Translations under genes and position numbers: made by a program | Shown here: piece after piece, positions 49,128 to 58,330 of the stretch | How positions within the stretch are numbered: the stretch's first letter is position 1 | Layout: every line of letters begins with the position of its first letter | Assembly: GCF_046237625.1 (NCBI RefSeq) | Contig: NZ_CP143545.1 | Span: 3,534,001 to 3,598,000 of the forward strand | Reading direction: 5' to 3' | From: Paraperibacillus esterisolvens | GTDB taxonomy: Bacteria > Bacillota > Bacilli > Bacillales > DSM-1321 | DNA: 64,000 nucleotides | Notes under the pieces: generated by a model | Told to the model about the DNA's origin: nothing | Database searches by the model: none | Seen by the model: the letters and a program-made list of their open reading frames with translations, nothing else

Positions 49128-50536
49128 TGTCCTATCTTCACCCGCTTCCTGCTGTCATCCATAAAAACTTTTCCCGGATTCATAATATTGTTTGGATCCA
49201 ATGCGTTCTTTACAGACTGCATCGCGGCGATTCCTGCTGTTCCAACCTTCAGCTCAAGATAAGGAGCTTTCATAACGCCTACTCCGTGTTCACCTGTAAT
49301 GGTGCCGCCGAGTTCAATGGCCTTTTCGAAAATTTCGGCAAATGCCTTTTCCACACGTTCCATCTCTTCATGATTGCGTGCATCGGTCGGGCATGTTGGA
49401 TGGAGATTCCCATCCCCCGCATGGCCAAATGTACAGATATCCAAATTATATTTAACGGCAATTTCATTAATTGCTTTGACCATTTTTGCGATTTCTGACC
49501 TTGGTACAGTCGCATCCTCAAGAATAGTCGTAGGCTTCAAACGTGCAAGGGCCGACAAGGCTGTCCTCCGGGCTGTCCGCAAGGCCTCCGCTTCTGCTTC
49601 TGATTGGGCGACTTGAACGGATACCGCCATTTCCTGCGTGCAAATATCAGAAATTTTCTTGATATCCCGTTCCACCACTTCCGGAGGTCCATCCTGTTCA
49701 ATTAATAGTACCGCCTGTACATCGGTCGGCAGTCCAATCCGGGCATAGTCTTCCACGACCTTCAATGTCGGCTGATCAAGAAATTCTAATGTAGCCGGTA
49801 TGATTTTGTTTGCAATGATTTTGGAAACAGATCTTGCGGCGGCTTCCATATCCTGATATAGAGCAAGCATCGTCTTCTTTGCCTCTGGAATAGGGATTAG
49901 CTTTAGTGTAGCCTCCGTAATGATGCCAAGTGTACCTTCTGATCCGACATATAAGCGTGTAAAGTCATAACCCGCCACATCCTTGGCAAGTTTTCCGCCT
50001 GTACGGATGATTTCCCCGTTAGGAAGTACAATTTCCAATCCCATGACATAATCCCTTGTGACACCATATTTTAAGCCGCGAAGTCCTCCTGAATTCTCGT
50101 TAATGTTCCCGCCGATTGTCGAAATTTTCATGGAACCCGGATCCGGCGGATAGAAAAGGCCCTTTTCTTCAACAGCGGTTATTACATCAAACGTGATCAC
50201 TCCAGGCTGTACGGTCGCTGTTAAATTTTCTTCATCGATTTCAAGGATTTTATTCATGTACTTAAACAGCATGACAATCCCGCCTTCAAGCGGGCAGGTG
50301 CCGCCGCACAGGTTGGTGCCTGACCCGCGTGGTACGATTGGAATGTGGTACTCATTGCAGATACTGACAATTTCCGATACCTCAGCCGTGTTTCTTGGGC
50401 TGACAACAGCATCCGGAAGCGCCTGGTAATTTGGCGTGGAATCATATGAATAAACCAGACGCCCTGTTTTAGAATCATCATAGTTTTCCTTAGTTACAAC
50501 GGCAATTATTTTTTCTTTAACTGAAGCAGCTAGCAA
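49124..50536 (-). CDS. Second GlcD-like FAD subunit
   Basis: The protein has 470 residues. It carries DAVVSPRNTAEVSEIVSICNEY, PIVPRGSGTNLCGGTCPLEG, TVQPGVITFDVI, FYPPDPGSMKISTIGGNINENSGGLRGLKYG, GSEGTLGIITEATL, DICTFGHAGDGNLHPT and GGTITGEHGVGVMKAPYL. It is full length. It lies after the decayed lactate permease on the same strand, so the ancestral unit was lctP-glcD-glcF. The nearby LutR palindrome suggests lactate control. The substrate is therefore as likely D-lactate as glycolate. Confidence 0.9.
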   Translation of the reverse strand: MLAASVKEKIIAVVTKENYDDSKTGRLVYSYDSTPNYQALPDAVVSPRNTAEVSEIVSICNEYHIPIVPRGSGTNLCGGTCPLEGGIVMLFKYMNKILEIDEENLTATVQPGVITFDVITAVEEKGLFYPPDPGSMKISTIGGNINENSGGLRGLKYGVTRDYVMGLEIVLPNGEIIRTGGKLAKDVAGYDFTRLYVGSEGTLGIITEATLKLIPIPEAKKTMLALYQDMEAAARSVSKIIANKIIPATLEFLDQPTLKVVEDYARIGLPTDVQAVLLIEQDGPPEVVERDIKKISDICTQEMAVSVQVAQSEAEAEALRTARRTALSALARLKPTTILEDATVPRSEIAKMVKAINEIAVKYNLDICTFGHAGDGNLHPTCPTDARNHEEMERVEKAFAEIFEKAIELGGTITGEHGVGVMKAPYLELKVGTAGIAAMQSVKNALDPNNIMNPGKVFMDDSRKRVKIGQ

Positions 50537-50631
50537 TACTCCTCCCCCATTTCGGTTTCATTTTTTTAAATAATCAGCATCCATTTATGCCTTTTGTGGC
50601 AGCCTCAATGACTCTCTTAAACTTGCAAAGA

Positions 50632-51745
50632 TTAAGGGATCATCCAAGAAAGCACTGTGTTTTGCAGCAATATAATGATTCCGGTCAATGTGACAAGGAT
50701 CTACAGCTGAAGAGTTCACAGCAACAGCAAGTACTGGGTTCATGCCTATTGACTCTGCTCTTATCTTTTGCAAGTTTCCGGATAACAGGTTGGCAGAGGT
50801 GAGCCGGTTATGAATACCAGAGCCAACCCAGAAAGGGCGCAAAAACGGGAACATTAACGATCTGGTTTTTGAAAGAGCCATCCCGAGCATAGTGGTCATC
50901 CCGGTTGCATTGATGACATATGCAAAGCCTTAACGTTTTTCCACAATATTCCTACAATGTACTCAGTAATAAGCGCTGCAATTAAACACGCTGTTCCTGC
51001 AGCCCCTAAGATTTCGAGCTCGTAAACGGCAGCGGCTGCCTCACCCGCACTATTGTTTACCTTTATTATTTAAATTGTGGACTTCCGACGCGAATGTTAA
51101 CCTATGCCCTGCAGAATTAACCGCTGTTAATATGGCACATTGCTGCCTTCATAGTGCCCTGTCAATGCAAGTTTTATAGCTGGAACACCCAAAGGGAGAT
51201 CGTCCATGTGAGGACCAGGAAAGGAGACCAAGCCCTTGAAGACTTGTCCGTTTGTATAATAGTGATCTGTGCTGAGATCAGCATCGAAGGCAACAGAGGC
51301 AGCCAATTGCCGCTCCCCCGGAAAGCAGAAAATGGTTTTTGGCTTTCAGCATTTAAGGAAAATAGCCACAGCAAACAATGAAACAAGTGCTGAAAGAATA
51401 TCAGGCAGTTCCTGTCGAGGAAGTGTTGGAAACGGCGGCCGATCATTTTTGATTTTTCCATCAGTGGGATACCCATGGCCCCAAAGCAATTGGAGCAGTG
51501 TTGGCGATGAGACACAGGCCTGCAAATCAAGGACTGAAACCTAAACCTGCCAAAAGGGCTGCTGAAATTGCCACCGGAGCTCCAAATCCTGCAGCACCTT
51601 CAAGAAAAGCCCAGGAAGAAAACGTTAACAATTATGCGTGTATGTGACGGTCTTCTGTAATGGCTAATAGCGAATTTCGGATAATGTCAAACTGGCCGTT
51701 CTTCACGGTAAGTTTATACAAGAAAACAGAAGCTGAGTAATCGCT
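50632..51745 (-). pseudogene. Decayed second L-lactate permease
   Basis: Fragments in several minus-strand frames align with the intact LctP at 34294-35982. The C-terminus is kept in DNA form (LLQNTVLSWMIP then TAA at 50632-50634). GMALSKTRSLMFPF and ANLLSGNLQKIRAESIGMNPVLAVAVNSS match the TGFLFPF...NLLFGNMQK...GMDPVLALAANSS region, and SRAWSPFLVLT matches FKAWSPFLVLT. After NSS about 40 residues are missing. Multiple stops and shifts break the frame up to about 51745. The start and first helices are gone. Confidence 0.88.
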
Positions 51746-51758
51746 TTCATAGGTAAGG

Positions 51759-51771
51759 TCATCTGATGACT
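51759..51771. promoter_or_regulatory. LutR-type palindrome before the decayed lctP-glcD-glcF unit
   Basis: GTCATCTGATGAC is a perfect 6-1-6 palindrome. The same palindrome, with A in the centre, lies before lutA (52818-52830). It is about 200 bases upstream of lutR, so it could serve both directions. Confidence 0.65.
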
Positions 51772-51881
51772 GGGTGATTATCCATGTGTTTAAAAAGATT
51801 ATAAAATTCATTTTCTAAATTTTCAACCAATTTGTTATCTGAAAAAATCTAATTTTATTTTTCTCCTCTCTTGGAATATTA

Positions 51882-51921
51882 TTGGTAACTTTTTCTCCTG
51901 CTTACCAAAACGGTGTATAAT
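51882..51921 (+). promoter_or_regulatory. lutR promoter region with inverted repeat
   Basis: A TATAAT at 51916-51921 lies 45 bases before the lutR TTG. TTGGTAA (51882-51888) and TTACCAA (51902-51908) are inverted across it and could be a second regulator site. No good -35 is visible. Confidence 0.4.
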
Positions 51922-51965
51922 AGCACTTGTATATTAACCATCAAAGTTCGTCTGGGGGCTTTATA

Positions 51966-52682
51966 TTGGAATATAAGAAAATCAAGCAAAAAAAAATATA
52001 TGAGCAGGTTGCTGAAGCCATTCAAGAAATGATACAGACAGGAAAGATAAAACCAGGTGAGAAACTTGATTCCGTGCAGCAGCTCGCTGACCACTTCCAT
52101 GTGGGGAGATCAGCTATAAGAGAGGCATTGACATCCTTAAAGGCAATGGGACTCATTGAAATCAGGCAAGGTGAAGGAACATATATCAAACAATTCGAAA
52201 CAGACCAAATCGCCTACCCTGTATCTGCTGCCATTTTAATGAATAAAGAAGACATTTCCCACCTGCTTGAAGTTAGAAAAATCATTGAGGTCGGGACAGC
52301 CTATTCAGCCGCCCTAAAAAGGTCTGACTCTGATCTGCGGGCAATGGAAAATGCATTGCATGAAATGAAGCAGTCAAGCGGTAATGAAGAACTCAGTGAG
52401 CAAGCAGATGTAAAGTTTCATTTGGCAATAGCGGAAGGCTCTCAAAATCCTCTCTTAATCAGCCTGATGAACCATGTGTCTGGAATGATGGCTGAAACCA
52501 TAAAAGATACAAGGCGCCTGTGGCTTTTTTCTGCACAGGCAACAACCGTAAGACTTTATGAAGAACATCTCGCTATCTATCATGCGATAAAAGAACGGAA
52601 TCCCGAAAAGGCACGTACAATCATGAATCAGCACATTGAAAATGTAGAAATTGTTCTTCACAAAAGTATCTTCCAATCTTAA
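51966..52682 (+). CDS. lutR: GntR/FadR-family regulator LutR
   Basis: The protein has 238 residues. The winged helix-turn-helix is KIYEQVAEAIQEMIQTGKIKPG followed by QQLADHFHVGRSAIREALTSLKAMGLIEIRQGEGTYI. An all-helical FCD ligand domain follows (DISHLLEVRKIIEVGTAYSAAL, DVKFHLAIAEGSQNPLL, HLAIYHAIKERNPEKAR). I use TTG at 51966, 6 bases after GGGGGC, as the longer frame to 51927 lacks a site. It lies beside lutABC, which LutR represses in Bacillus subtilis in the absence of lactate. Confidence 0.88.
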   Translation: MEYKKIKQKKIYEQVAEAIQEMIQTGKIKPGEKLDSVQQLADHFHVGRSAIREALTSLKAMGLIEIRQGEGTYIKQFETDQIAYPVSAAILMNKEDISHLLEVRKIIEVGTAYSAALKRSDSDLRAMENALHEMKQSSGNEELSEQADVKFHLAIAEGSQNPLLISLMNHVSGMMAETIKDTRRLWLFSAQATTVRLYEEHLAIYHAIKERNPEKARTIMNQHIENVEIVLHKSIFQS

Positions 52683-52707
52683 TCTGGGAACTAACTGCTG
52701 TGCACCG

Positions 52708-52737
52708 CCTCTTTATCCAGCATAAAGAGGTATTTTT
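52708..52737 (+). terminator. Terminator after lutR
   Basis: CCTCTTTAT and ATAAAGAGG form a 9-bp stem around CCAGC, followed by TATTTTT. It separates lutR from lutABC. Confidence 0.85.
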
Positions 52738-52817
52738 AGTTTGGCAGAATGCAAACCCTTTCATAAATAAATAGATTTGTAGTAAAATAATTTGGAATAT
52801 TCTTATTTTTAATTCCA

Positions 52818-52830
52818 GTCATCAGATGAC
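52818..52830. promoter_or_regulatory. LutR-type palindrome before lutA
   Basis: GTCATCAGATGAC is the second copy of the palindrome at 51759-51771. It lies about 84 bases before the lutA start, where an operator for the lactate regulator would be expected. Confidence 0.65.
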
Positions 52831-52913
52831 CTGTTCTATAGAATGGCTGTGGATAGTTATTAAATAACCATTCGCACCTTAAAAAGAATTAAATAATTTA
52901 GGAGAGGTTAAAC

Positions 52914-53630
52914 ATGAAAGTAACCCTTTTTGCAACCTGCTTAGTAGATATGTTTCAAAGTAATGTTGGAAAAGCAACAGTTGAACTATTGGAACGTCTC
53001 GGATGTGAAGTGATCTTTCCGGAGAGCCAGGTCTGCTGCGGACAGCCTGCGTATAACAGCGGATTTGTAAAAGAATCGAAAGGTGCCATGAAAAAAATGA
53101 TCATGACATTCCAAAGTGCTGATTACGTCGTTTCTCCATCTGGGTCATGTGTTGCGATGTTTAAGGAATATCCGCATATTTTCAAAGAGGACCAGGAATG
53201 GGGAGTTATGGCGCAGCAGCTCGCAGATAAGACATATGAATTAACGCAGTTTATCGTAGATGTACTAAAAGTTGATGATGTTGGAGCCCGGCTTCCCGGC
53301 AAAGCAACATATCATACCTCCTGCCATATGACAAGATTATTGGGAATCAGATCAGCGCCTTTGATTCTATTGAATAATGTGAAAGGCCTCGTATATACCG
53401 AACTGCCGGGTAAAGAACAATGCTGCGGCTTTGGGGGTACCTTCTCGGTTAAAATGGCTCAGATCTCTGAGCAGATGGTAGATGAAAAAGTTTTCCATGT
53501 GGAAGAAACGGGGGCCGAATATTTAATTGGCGCTGATGCCGGCTGTATGATGAACATCGGCGGACGAATTGACCGAACGGGAAAGTTAATTAGAGTCATG
53601 CATATTGCCGAAGTGTTAAACAGCCGATGA
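52914..53630 (+). CDS. lutA: Lactate utilisation protein LutA (CCG iron-sulfur)
   Basis: The protein has 238 residues. Two cysteine-rich CCG domains occur: VCCGQPAYNSGF (about 41-52) and QCCGFGGTFSV (about 168-178), with SPSGSCVAM and HTSCHMTRLLG supplying the other cysteines and SADAGCMMNIGGRI-like LIGADAGCMMNI at the end. It is a heterodisulfide-reductase-like subunit of the LutABC L-lactate oxidase. AGGAGAGG lies 6 bases before the ATG. Confidence 0.94.
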   Translation: MKVTLFATCLVDMFQSNVGKATVELLERLGCEVIFPESQVCCGQPAYNSGFVKESKGAMKKMIMTFQSADYVVSPSGSCVAMFKEYPHIFKEDQEWGVMAQQLADKTYELTQFIVDVLKVDDVGARLPGKATYHTSCHMTRLLGIRSAPLILLNNVKGLVYTELPGKEQCCGFGGTFSVKMAQISEQMVDEKVFHVEETGAEYLIGADAGCMMNIGGRIDRTGKLIRVMHIAEVLNSR

Positions 53631-53670
53631 AAGGCTTTTCTCTACTTATACAGAAAGGAGCATAATTACC

Positions 53671-55098
53671 ATGACAATGAAAATTGGTTCAGGTGAATTC
53701 AAGGAACGCGTAAACCAGGGTATCCAGGATCCCTTTTTACGGGGAGCAGTAGCAGAAGCACAGCAACGGATAGGAAGCCGCCGCAGTGAGGTTGTCAAGG
53801 AGCTTGGCAATTGGGAGGAATGGCGTTCCCACGGCGAAGAAATCCGCCAGCATGTACTGGAATATCTCGATTTTTATCTGGAGCAGCTAAGCGAGAACGT
53901 CGCCAAGCGGGGCGGCCATGTTTTTTTTGCACAGACGGGTGAAGAAGCAAATGAATATATTCGGGAAGTGATTGAAAAGAAAAATGCAAAAAAAGTTGTG
54001 AAATCGAAATCGATGGTGACCGAGGAAATATCCCTGAATAGCTGCCTGGAGCAAGCAGGCTGCGAGGTAATTGAAACAGACCTGGGGGAATATATTCTTC
54101 AGGTGGATGATCATGAGCCGCCCTCCCATATCGTGGTACCAGCCCTTCATAAAAATAAAGAACAAATCCGGGATGTTTTTGCAGAAAAACTCGGTTATCA
54201 GAAAACATCCAAACCTGAGGAGCTTGCTGGGCATGCACGGCAAAAGCTGCGTGAAGAATTCCTTTCGGCGGATGTCGGAATAACCGGATGCAACTTTGCG
54301 ATTGCGGAAACGGGATCCTTCACCCTTGTAACAAATGAAGGAAACGCTGATTTGGTTACTTCCCTTCCTAAAACGCAGATAACCGTGATGGGCATGGAGC
54401 GGCTCGTCCCCACCTTCGAGGAAATGGAAGTGCTTGTAAGCCTGCTTACCAGAAGTGCGGTCGGACAAAAGTTAACAAGCTACATAACGGTACTGACCGG
54501 CCCAAGGGAAGAATTTGATGTGGACGGCCCAGAGGAATTCCACCTCGTCATCGTCGATAATGGCCGATCTCAAATTTTAGGCACTGAATTCCAGTCCATT
54601 CTTCAATGCATCAGATGCGCAGCGTGTATAAATGCTTGCCCTGTTTACCGGCACGTCGGAGGCCATTCGTATGGTTCCATCTATTCCGGCCCGATCGGGG
54701 CTGTGCTGTCTCCATTGCTCGGCGGCTACGAGGAATATAAGGAACTGCCTTATGCCTCTACCTTATGCGGGGCTTGTACGGAGGTATGTCCTGTCAAGAT
54801 CCCGCTGCATCAGCTTCTCCATAAGCACCGGCAGGTCATTGTCGAAAAAGAAGGAAAAGCACCGATTTCCGAAAAGCTTGCCATGAAGGCATTTGGCTTA
54901 GGGGCCGCATCCCCTTCCCTGTACAAGCTCGGATCGAAAATTGCACCGGCAGCGATGAACCCATTCACCGTGGGGGATAAAATTTCAAAAGGGCCTGGTC
55001 CATTAAAAGCCTGGACCGAGATCCGGGATTTCCCTGCACCAAATAAAGAAAGATTTAGAGATTGGTATAAACAAAGAGATAAAGGAGAAAGTCACTGA
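53671..55098 (+). CDS. lutB: Lactate utilisation protein LutB (LUD domain plus ferredoxin)
   Basis: The protein has 475 residues. The LUD domain (about 60-300) includes SKSMVTEEISLNSCLEQAG and GCNFAIAETGSFTLVTNEGNADL. Two [4Fe-4S] motifs follow: CIRCAACINACPVY (about 312-325) and CGACTEVCPVKIPL (about 365-378). It passes electrons from lactate oxidation to quinones. It overlaps lutC by one base (TGATG). Confidence 0.95.
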   Translation: MTMKIGSGEFKERVNQGIQDPFLRGAVAEAQQRIGSRRSEVVKELGNWEEWRSHGEEIRQHVLEYLDFYLEQLSENVAKRGGHVFFAQTGEEANEYIREVIEKKNAKKVVKSKSMVTEEISLNSCLEQAGCEVIETDLGEYILQVDDHEPPSHIVVPALHKNKEQIRDVFAEKLGYQKTSKPEELAGHARQKLREEFLSADVGITGCNFAIAETGSFTLVTNEGNADLVTSLPKTQITVMGMERLVPTFEEMEVLVSLLTRSAVGQKLTSYITVLTGPREEFDVDGPEEFHLVIVDNGRSQILGTEFQSILQCIRCAACINACPVYRHVGGHSYGSIYSGPIGAVLSPLLGGYEEYKELPYASTLCGACTEVCPVKIPLHQLLHKHRQVIVEKEGKAPISEKLAMKAFGLGAASPSLYKLGSKIAPAAMNPFTVGDKISKGPGPLKAWTEIRDFPAPNKERFRDWYKQRDKGESH

Positions 55099-55817
55099 TG
55101 AGAGGATCCATTCAAAACCGAGATGCATTTTTAAATCAGATCGCAGGCCGGCTTGGCCGCGGCCGTTTATCCACAGATGTCCACCTCCCTCCCTGGAAAT
55201 ACCACCCACAGGACGAGGTACTGAGCGATGCCTCTCTTGATCAATTGGTCGAAGTCCTGAAAACACAGTGCCTGAAAATACATACAAGCCTGGTTACTGC
55301 TAATATGGACAATTTATCAGCAACACTGGATAAAATAGTGGCGGACTACGGCGGAGGTTCTGTAGTAACTTGGAAGGACCAGAGATTTTCTGAATGGGGA
55401 TTAGATTCGTTAATGAAGGAATCGTGGCCCAAGAAAAATATTGATGTACATGAATGGGACCACACTCAGGGCAAAGAAAATATCCGCCAGGCCGAAAAAG
55501 CTAATATCGGCATCACAATCAGTGAGATTACTCTTGCTGAGTCTGGTACTGTTGTATTATTAAGCGACAAGGATAAGGGGAGGACGGTCAGCTTTTTGCC
55601 AACATGCTTCATTGCGTTGATTCCAAAAAGCAGCATTGTCCCCCGCATGACACAGGCTGCCCGGATCCTCCGGCAAAAGCATTTCGAAGATAACCAATTG
55701 GCCTCCTGCATTAACTTCATCACCGGTCCGAGCAATTCAGCTGATATAGAGCTGAATCTGGTGGTTGGCGTTCACGGCCCAGTAAAAGCGACGTATATCA
55801 TTATTGATGATTTATAG
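55098..55817 (+). CDS. lutC: Lactate utilisation protein LutC (LUD domain)
   Basis: The protein has 239 residues, with a single LUD domain: IGITISEITLAESGTVVLLSDKDKGRTVSFLPTCFIALIPKSSIVPRMTQAAR and INFITGPSNSADIELNLVVGVHGPVKATYIII. It completes lutABC, which feeds L-lactate to pyruvate. No terminator hairpin is obvious directly after it. Confidence 0.95.
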   Translation: MRGSIQNRDAFLNQIAGRLGRGRLSTDVHLPPWKYHPQDEVLSDASLDQLVEVLKTQCLKIHTSLVTANMDNLSATLDKIVADYGGGSVVTWKDQRFSEWGLDSLMKESWPKKNIDVHEWDHTQGKENIRQAEKANIGITISEITLAESGTVVLLSDKDKGRTVSFLPTCFIALIPKSSIVPRMTQAARILRQKHFEDNQLASCINFITGPSNSADIELNLVVGVHGPVKATYIIIDDL

Positions 55818-56090
55818 GTTTAAGCTTACTGCTATTTTACTGAATTGGTCCTGTCACCTAATGATTCGACGGGTACGTGAATAAATCGAAAGCATCCCAC
55901 CTGTACACTCTCTTTAGCAGCAATCATTCTGTCTCTAAAATTTTCCATAGTACCTGTCCTATCCTTATATAAATGAGCTGCGATATTTTTATATATATTC
56001 ATCAAGGAGACCGGCGCAAAAATCAACGAGTTTTCAATTGGCCAGGCTGGGGAACGAGTGATATAGAGGAGAGAGAAGGAGGAGGAGTAA

Positions 56091-56888
56091 ATGACGATTT
56101 TTTCAGACAGCGCCTTGAAGGGTGAGCATATTTTAATAACAGGCGCTACAGGTGGCATCGGCTGGGAGACGGCTATAGCCTGTGCTGCGGCGGGAGCGAA
56201 GGTGACGATAACCGGCCGGGACGGGGAGAAGCTGGCCAGCTTAAAGGCAGAATGCGATGAAGCCGGGACGGGAGCGTCCGTTTTTCCATTTACAGCCGAC
56301 CTTACCTCTGAAGAAGACCGGACGAGCTTGATAAAGGCTGCCGCCGGTGAACATGGGCAGATTACAGGCCTTGTCAATGCAGCAGGGATCACAGGCGGCG
56401 ATATCCTCGAGAAACTCGAGGAAACGGATTTAAGGAAAGTTATGGAGCTGAACTTCACATCGACCGTCCTGTTGACTCAGGCTGTATACAGAGAAATGCT
56501 TCCTGCCGGCAAGGGGGCGGTCGTCAACGTATCTTCCCTGTCCGGATTGAGGGGCACACATGGCGGCACCGCCTATACCGGATCAAAGTTCGCACTCATC
56601 GGCTTCACTCAATCACTGGCAGTCGAGGCAGCTGAACATGGCATTCAGGTTAACGCTGTATGTCCGGGCTATGTGGATACCGATATGGGCCGGGGCAGCA
56701 TAGAGCGGAGAGGAGAAAAACTAGGCCGCTCATTTGAAGAACAGCTGAAGGAAACCGAAGCCGGGATACCGTCAGGCAGGATCAGTACACCTCAGGAAGT
56801 TGCCGGCACCATCGTTTTCCTGCTTACAGGAACAGCTCCAAATATCATTGGGGAGTCTTTGAAGATATCCGGCGGTGTGGTTTTATAA
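56091..56888 (+). CDS. Short-chain dehydrogenase/reductase (FabG-like)
   Basis: The protein has 265 residues. The cofactor loop is ITGATGGIGWETAIACAAAG. NAAGITGG marks the NNAG element. The catalytic Ser is in NVSSLSGLRG and Tyr-x3-Lys in YTGSKFALIGF. VNAVCPGYVDTDM follows. It is typical of 3-hydroxyacyl or sugar-alcohol reductases of FabG type, but no fatty-acid genes are near. AGGAGGAG precedes the ATG at 56091. It ends at a terminator. Confidence 0.9.
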   Translation: MTIFSDSALKGEHILITGATGGIGWETAIACAAAGAKVTITGRDGEKLASLKAECDEAGTGASVFPFTADLTSEEDRTSLIKAAAGEHGQITGLVNAAGITGGDILEKLEETDLRKVMELNFTSTVLLTQAVYREMLPAGKGAVVNVSSLSGLRGTHGGTAYTGSKFALIGFTQSLAVEAAEHGIQVNAVCPGYVDTDMGRGSIERRGEKLGRSFEEQLKETEAGIPSGRISTPQEVAGTIVFLLTGTAPNIIGESLKISGGVVL

Positions 56889-56897
56889 TTAATTATG

Positions 56898-56926
56898 CTG
56901 CTCCCGGATACGGGAGCAGTTTTTTT
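56898..56926 (+). terminator. Intrinsic terminator after the SDR gene
   Basis: CTGCTCCCG and CGGGAGCAG form a 9-bp stem with a GATA loop, followed by T7. Confidence 0.92.
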
Positions 56927-57029
56927 GTGAACCGGACAAGGAACAGGAGATTATTCATGCTAAAATAATGGTGAAACTGCCTTTCAGCAGACGAGCTGAA
57001 AGATAAAGACATAGTTAGGAGCATGTGAA

Positions 57030-58097
57030 ATGATACATAATCAAAAGCGGCTGCGCGATTATGGGGTTACGGTCGGCAGGATGGAGCCGGGTCCATACAA
57101 CGCCATTACCGATGTGGCGGGTGTTACGGTCGGCCATGTGACGCTGAGTGAAGGGAACATGCAGACAGGAGTCACTGCCATCATCCCCCACCCTGGGAAC
57201 ATTTTCAGGGAGAAGCTGGTGGCTGCAAGCCATGTGATCAACGGCTTTGGAAAAACCATGGGCACCATCCAGATGTCAGAGCTCGGGGTATTGGAAACGC
57301 CTATCATTTTGACGAATACCCTCGCCATCGGCACGGCAGCCGATGCCCTGATTGAATATATGCTGCTGCAGAATCCCGAGATTGGACGAACTACAGGGAC
57401 CGTTAATCCGGTCATCGGAGAATGCAACGATATGTTCCTGAATGATGTGAGGGCCGGATATGTAAAGAAGGAGCATATCTTTCAGGCCATCGGGAATGCG
57501 TCCGCCCATTTTGCGGAAGGGACGGCAGGCGCCGGGACCGGCATGCTTTGTTATTCATTGAAGGGCGGGATCGGCACGGCTTCCCGTCAGTTCAGCCTGC
57601 AGCACGGCACCTATACAATCGGGGTGCTCGTGCTTTCCAATTTCGGCATCCTGAGCGATCTCCTGATAAACGGCCGCGCAATCGGCCAGGAGCTTAAGGA
57701 TGAACTGATGAAGTCCTGGGAGGAGAAGGATAAAGGATCCGTAATGGTCATCGCTGCCACAGACCTCCCAGTTTCCGAGCGCCAGCTCACCCGCCTGATC
57801 AAACGGTCCGTTGCCGGGCTTTCCCGTACAGGCTCCATCATTACACACGGCAGCGGCGAGGTGGTCATCGCTTTTTCAACTGCTGTCAGAATTCCCCATG
57901 ACAATCCGGGAAAACCCCTTTCCATCCGGACGATTCATGAAGAAGACATGGACATTGCCTTCCGGGCCATTGGAGAAGCAGCCGAAGAAGCCGTATTGAA
58001 TTCTCTGGTCACCGCCGAGCAAGTTACCGGGCGGGACGGGAATGAGAGGCCTGCACTGAAGGATCTTTTGAAAAAATTCAATATCTCCCTGGTTTAG
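57030..58097 (+). CDS. P1-family (DmpA-type) aminopeptidase
   Basis: The protein has 355 residues. DAGVTVGHVTL-like VAGVTVGHVTL near 27-37, GVTAIIPHPGNIF, VVNPVIGECNDMFLND-like NPVIGECNDMFLNDV and GAGTGMLCYSLKGGIGTASR are typical. The autocatalytic cleavage that yields alpha and beta chains occurs at GSVMVIAATDLPVSERQLTRLIKRS, whose Ser near 237 would be the nucleophile. GLSRTGSIITHGSGEVVIAFST follows. It cleaves N-terminal residues from peptides, amides or esters. It is not signal-bearing, so it is cytosolic. Confidence 0.9.
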   Translation: MIHNQKRLRDYGVTVGRMEPGPYNAITDVAGVTVGHVTLSEGNMQTGVTAIIPHPGNIFREKLVAASHVINGFGKTMGTIQMSELGVLETPIILTNTLAIGTAADALIEYMLLQNPEIGRTTGTVNPVIGECNDMFLNDVRAGYVKKEHIFQAIGNASAHFAEGTAGAGTGMLCYSLKGGIGTASRQFSLQHGTYTIGVLVLSNFGILSDLLINGRAIGQELKDELMKSWEEKDKGSVMVIAATDLPVSERQLTRLIKRSVAGLSRTGSIITHGSGEVVIAFSTAVRIPHDNPGKPLSIRTIHEEDMDIAFRAIGEAAEEAVLNSLVTAEQVTGRDGNERPALKDLLKKFNISLV

Positions 58098-58102
58098 AGA
58101 CA

Positions 58103-58126
58103 GAGGCTGTCAGCAATGACAGTCTC
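58103..58126 (+). terminator. Hairpin after the P1 peptidase gene
   Basis: GAGGCTGTCA and TGACAGTCTC pair (one G-U) around GCAA. The following sequence is pyrimidine-rich rather than a T-run. Confidence 0.5.
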
Positions 58127-58330
58127 TCTCCTTAAGCTGCACCTCCTCCTTCTTCAGCTCTTAGATGAATGTCCACTCCACATGCTATCACCCTCTAATG
58201 CTGCATCCCTCACTTTAATTTTTCAGAGACTCCGTAAAAAACCACGAACCTGCCCTTGCGTGAGACTTCAAATTATCCATGGCCGGACGATAAATAAAAA
58301 GTATCCGTTATAGAAAAGAGGAATTGCAGC

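Noticed and set aside
55832..56458. 208-codon frame on the minus strand across lutC-SDR spacer and SDR gene
   Set aside because: Most of it is antisense to the clear SDR gene. A 38-codon frame at 55832-55948 has only a weak site and no recognisable content.
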